DNA of 7,663 bases from an uncultured Treponema sp. GTDB taxonomy: Bacteria; Spirochaetota; Spirochaetia; Treponematales; Treponemataceae. This document shows, one piece after another, positions 6,951 through 7,663 of this stretch. Position 1 is the stretch's first letter. Each line of letters starts with the position of its first letter. Where the stretch lies: NCBI GenBank assembly GCA_934699065.1, contig CAKUWD010000135.1, positions 1 to 7,663 of the forward strand, in the 5' to 3' direction. The translations under genes and the position numbers were made by a program. Below the pieces are notes generated by a model. The model was not told where the DNA came from and made no database searches. It saw nothing but the letters and a program-made list of their open reading frames with translations.

Positions 6951-6965
6951 TTATTTTGAAGACAT
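6951..6965 (-). other. Possible four-codon leader ahead of the exported RHS gene
   Basis: An ATG at 6963-6965 follows a good GGAG site (6974-6977, spacing eight) and encodes MSSK before a TAA at 6951-6953. Two bases later comes the RHS start ATG, which has no ribosome site of its own. Ribosomes finishing the leader could reinitiate there. This may be chance; only the positions are seen in the sequence. Confidence 0.25.
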
Positions 6966-7048
6966 GTTCTTGTCTCCACCCCGCCACCCTTTTACCAAAT
7001 TTATATCCGTTTTCTTTCTACGCTATTTCTATTAACGACTGTTTTAAT

Positions 7049-7297
7049 TCATTTTGTAAATCCCCAATCCGAAAATTCAAAGTTTTCTTCATTTAGGGTA
7101 GCTTTATATTGATAATTATCATTTGTATCAAAAATAACTTTTAAAGTTCCTATTTCAAAATACATATCTGCAAAAGCTAATACCCTTTCCTTTTTAGGAA
7201 GATCTATTCTTTTAATAAGAGAATCATCTTTAGTAAAAACAAAAATTTGTTTCTTTGTTATTTTATATATATATTTTGAGGTTTCGTTTATAAACAT
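7049..7297 (-). CDS. Small soluble protein, probable immunity protein of the older toxin
   Basis: The 82-aa product has no signal peptide or membrane segment and looks beta-rich (KKQIFVFTKDDSLIKRIDL, TLKVIFDTNDNYQYKATLNE). I cannot name its family. An AAGG site (7307-7310) lies nine bases before the ATG, overlapping the stop region of the toxin tail at 7304, so it is the last gene of an RHS pair. A broken homologue at 157-406 also follows the same kind of toxin tail. The repeated association of both parts is the best evidence that they form a toxin/immunity pair. Its homologue ends at the same point (WGFTK here, WGGTK there after correction), which supports the stop at 7049. Since its toxin is broken, it may now be an orphan that protects against siblings still carrying the toxin. 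Confidence 0.7.
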   Translation of the reverse strand: MFINETSKYIYKITKKQIFVFTKDDSLIKRIDLPKKERVLAFADMYFEIGTLKVIFDTNDNYQYKATLNEENFEFSDWGFTK

Positions 7298-7303
7298 ATT
7301 TTT

Positions 7304-7602
7304 CTACCTTATTTTTATTGGTTCACCTACTGGTTTTAAAACAGATCTATCAAATACCTGTATTTGAATTGCACCACCTGGAAAGAATTCTCCATTGTAT
7401 ATTTGTGGACCTACAATTCCAAATTGTATTCTTTCCCCCTCTGGAACTAAAAACTTTTGAACATTATCAATGTTCCGGGATACTCAATTTTTGTAACACG
7501 TCCCAGCTTATCATAAGAATATTTTGTAGTATTCCCATTGCCGTCTTTTTCCCATAATTTGCTCGAAGTATAAATACTCTTTGAAACTTCTGTTGTAATA
7601 TT
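7304..7602 (-). pseudogene. Broken RHS remnant: YD repeat joined to a toxin tail
   Basis: From 7602 the frame reads EKDGNGNTTKYSYDKLGRV and TKIEYPG, a clear YD repeat, then drifts to a TAG at 7447. An overlapping frame, open from 7483 to a TAG at 7304, encodes NIDNVQKFLVPEGER, then GIVGPQ and PGGAIQIQVFDRSVL, a toxin tail like that at 419-548. A single extra C in the CCC at 7475-7480 would fuse the two. Even so, the RHS core end and most of the toxin are absent, so an internal deletion is likely. The 5' side stops beside the GC-rich repeat, with a TAA in frame at 7603-7605. The GGAxQ pattern recalls TNT-type NAD glycohydrolases only weakly. The remnant feeds directly into the small gene at 7297. 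Confidence 0.7.
7307..7310 (-). promoter_or_regulatory. Ribosome binding site of the small immunity gene
   Basis: AAGG on the minus strand lies nine bases before the ATG at 7295-7297, next to the TAG of the toxin tail, and supports this start. Confidence 0.45.
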
Positions 7603-7610
7603 TTATCTGG

Positions 7611-7663
7611 CGGTTCCCGTCTGCTTCGCAGACGGTCGCTCCTTCCGCTGTTCCGCTTTCGCT
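7611..7663. repeat. GC-rich palindromic repeat, partial copy cut by the window end
   Basis: It matches 2865-2917 with only a few differences, including the 8-bp hairpin (7617-7635, CCGTCTGC, TTC, GCAGACGG). As in the other copy, RHS coding sequence begins just beyond its GGGAACCGC end on the minus strand. Confidence 0.75.

Noticed and set aside
6949..6987. GTG start at 6987 for the long RHS protein
   Set aside because: It puts 13 polar residues ahead of a textbook signal peptide and has no properly spaced ribosome site.
7016..7048. Continuation of the small immunity gene in another frame (NELKQSLIEIA then stop)
   Set aside because: The broken homologue, once corrected, ends at the same point as the 82-aa protein (WGGTK versus WGFTK), so the stop at 7049 is the real end and the downstream frame is chance.
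1..7663. CRISPR array, tRNA, rRNA or transposase gene
   Set aside because: No regularly spaced short repeats, no cloverleaf or rRNA-like sequence, and no DDE or serine/tyrosine recombinase motif were seen on either strand.

Overview
The window is a low-GC accessory locus made almost entirely of RHS/YD-repeat polymorphic-toxin material, all read from the minus strand. The variant RHS core end (DPIRDG-x-NWWNYCN…ID-x-x-GL), the AT-rich codon use, a lipoprotein with a spirochete-style lipobox (SFSSC) and the interspersed GC-rich palindromic repeats together suggest a Treponema-like spirochete, probably host-associated. This assignment is an inference; no rRNA or housekeeping gene is present.

Reading the minus strand from the right edge: a GC-rich repeat (7611-7663, cut by the window end); a broken RHS remnant in which a YD repeat runs straight into a toxin tail (7304-7602); an 82-aa putative immunity gene (7049-7297); a 1090-aa exported RHS protein (3676-6948) with a glycine-rich hydrophobic C-terminal toxin; its four-helix membrane partner (3183-3674); a group of three hairpins (3005-3145); a second GC-rich repeat (2864-2990); a 5'-truncated RHS protein (893-2863) with a different toxin; an overlapping 116-aa lipoprotein, its likely immunity protein (559-909); a toxin-tail remnant (419-548) and a frameshifted immunity gene (157-406), homologous to the pair at 7049-7483; a short spacer (52-160); and another copy of the boundary hairpin (1-50).

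The layout reads as cassettes. Each visible unit runs from a GC-rich repeat, through RHS core sequence, toxin and immunity genes, to a hairpin whose apical loop is TCATGGT. The two RHS genes share about 1.3 kb of near-identical core, while their toxin tails and immunity genes are unrelated and much more AT-rich. This fits the known RHS-CT displacement model: new toxin/immunity pairs recombine onto the shared core and older pairs are left downstream as remnants.

The putative immunity proteins suggest where each toxin acts: a lipoprotein for the 893-2863 toxin (periplasm or envelope), a polytopic membrane protein for the 3676-6948 toxin (membrane), and small soluble proteins for the two older pairs (cytoplasm). 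All toxin functions are inferences from sequence pattern and gene order.
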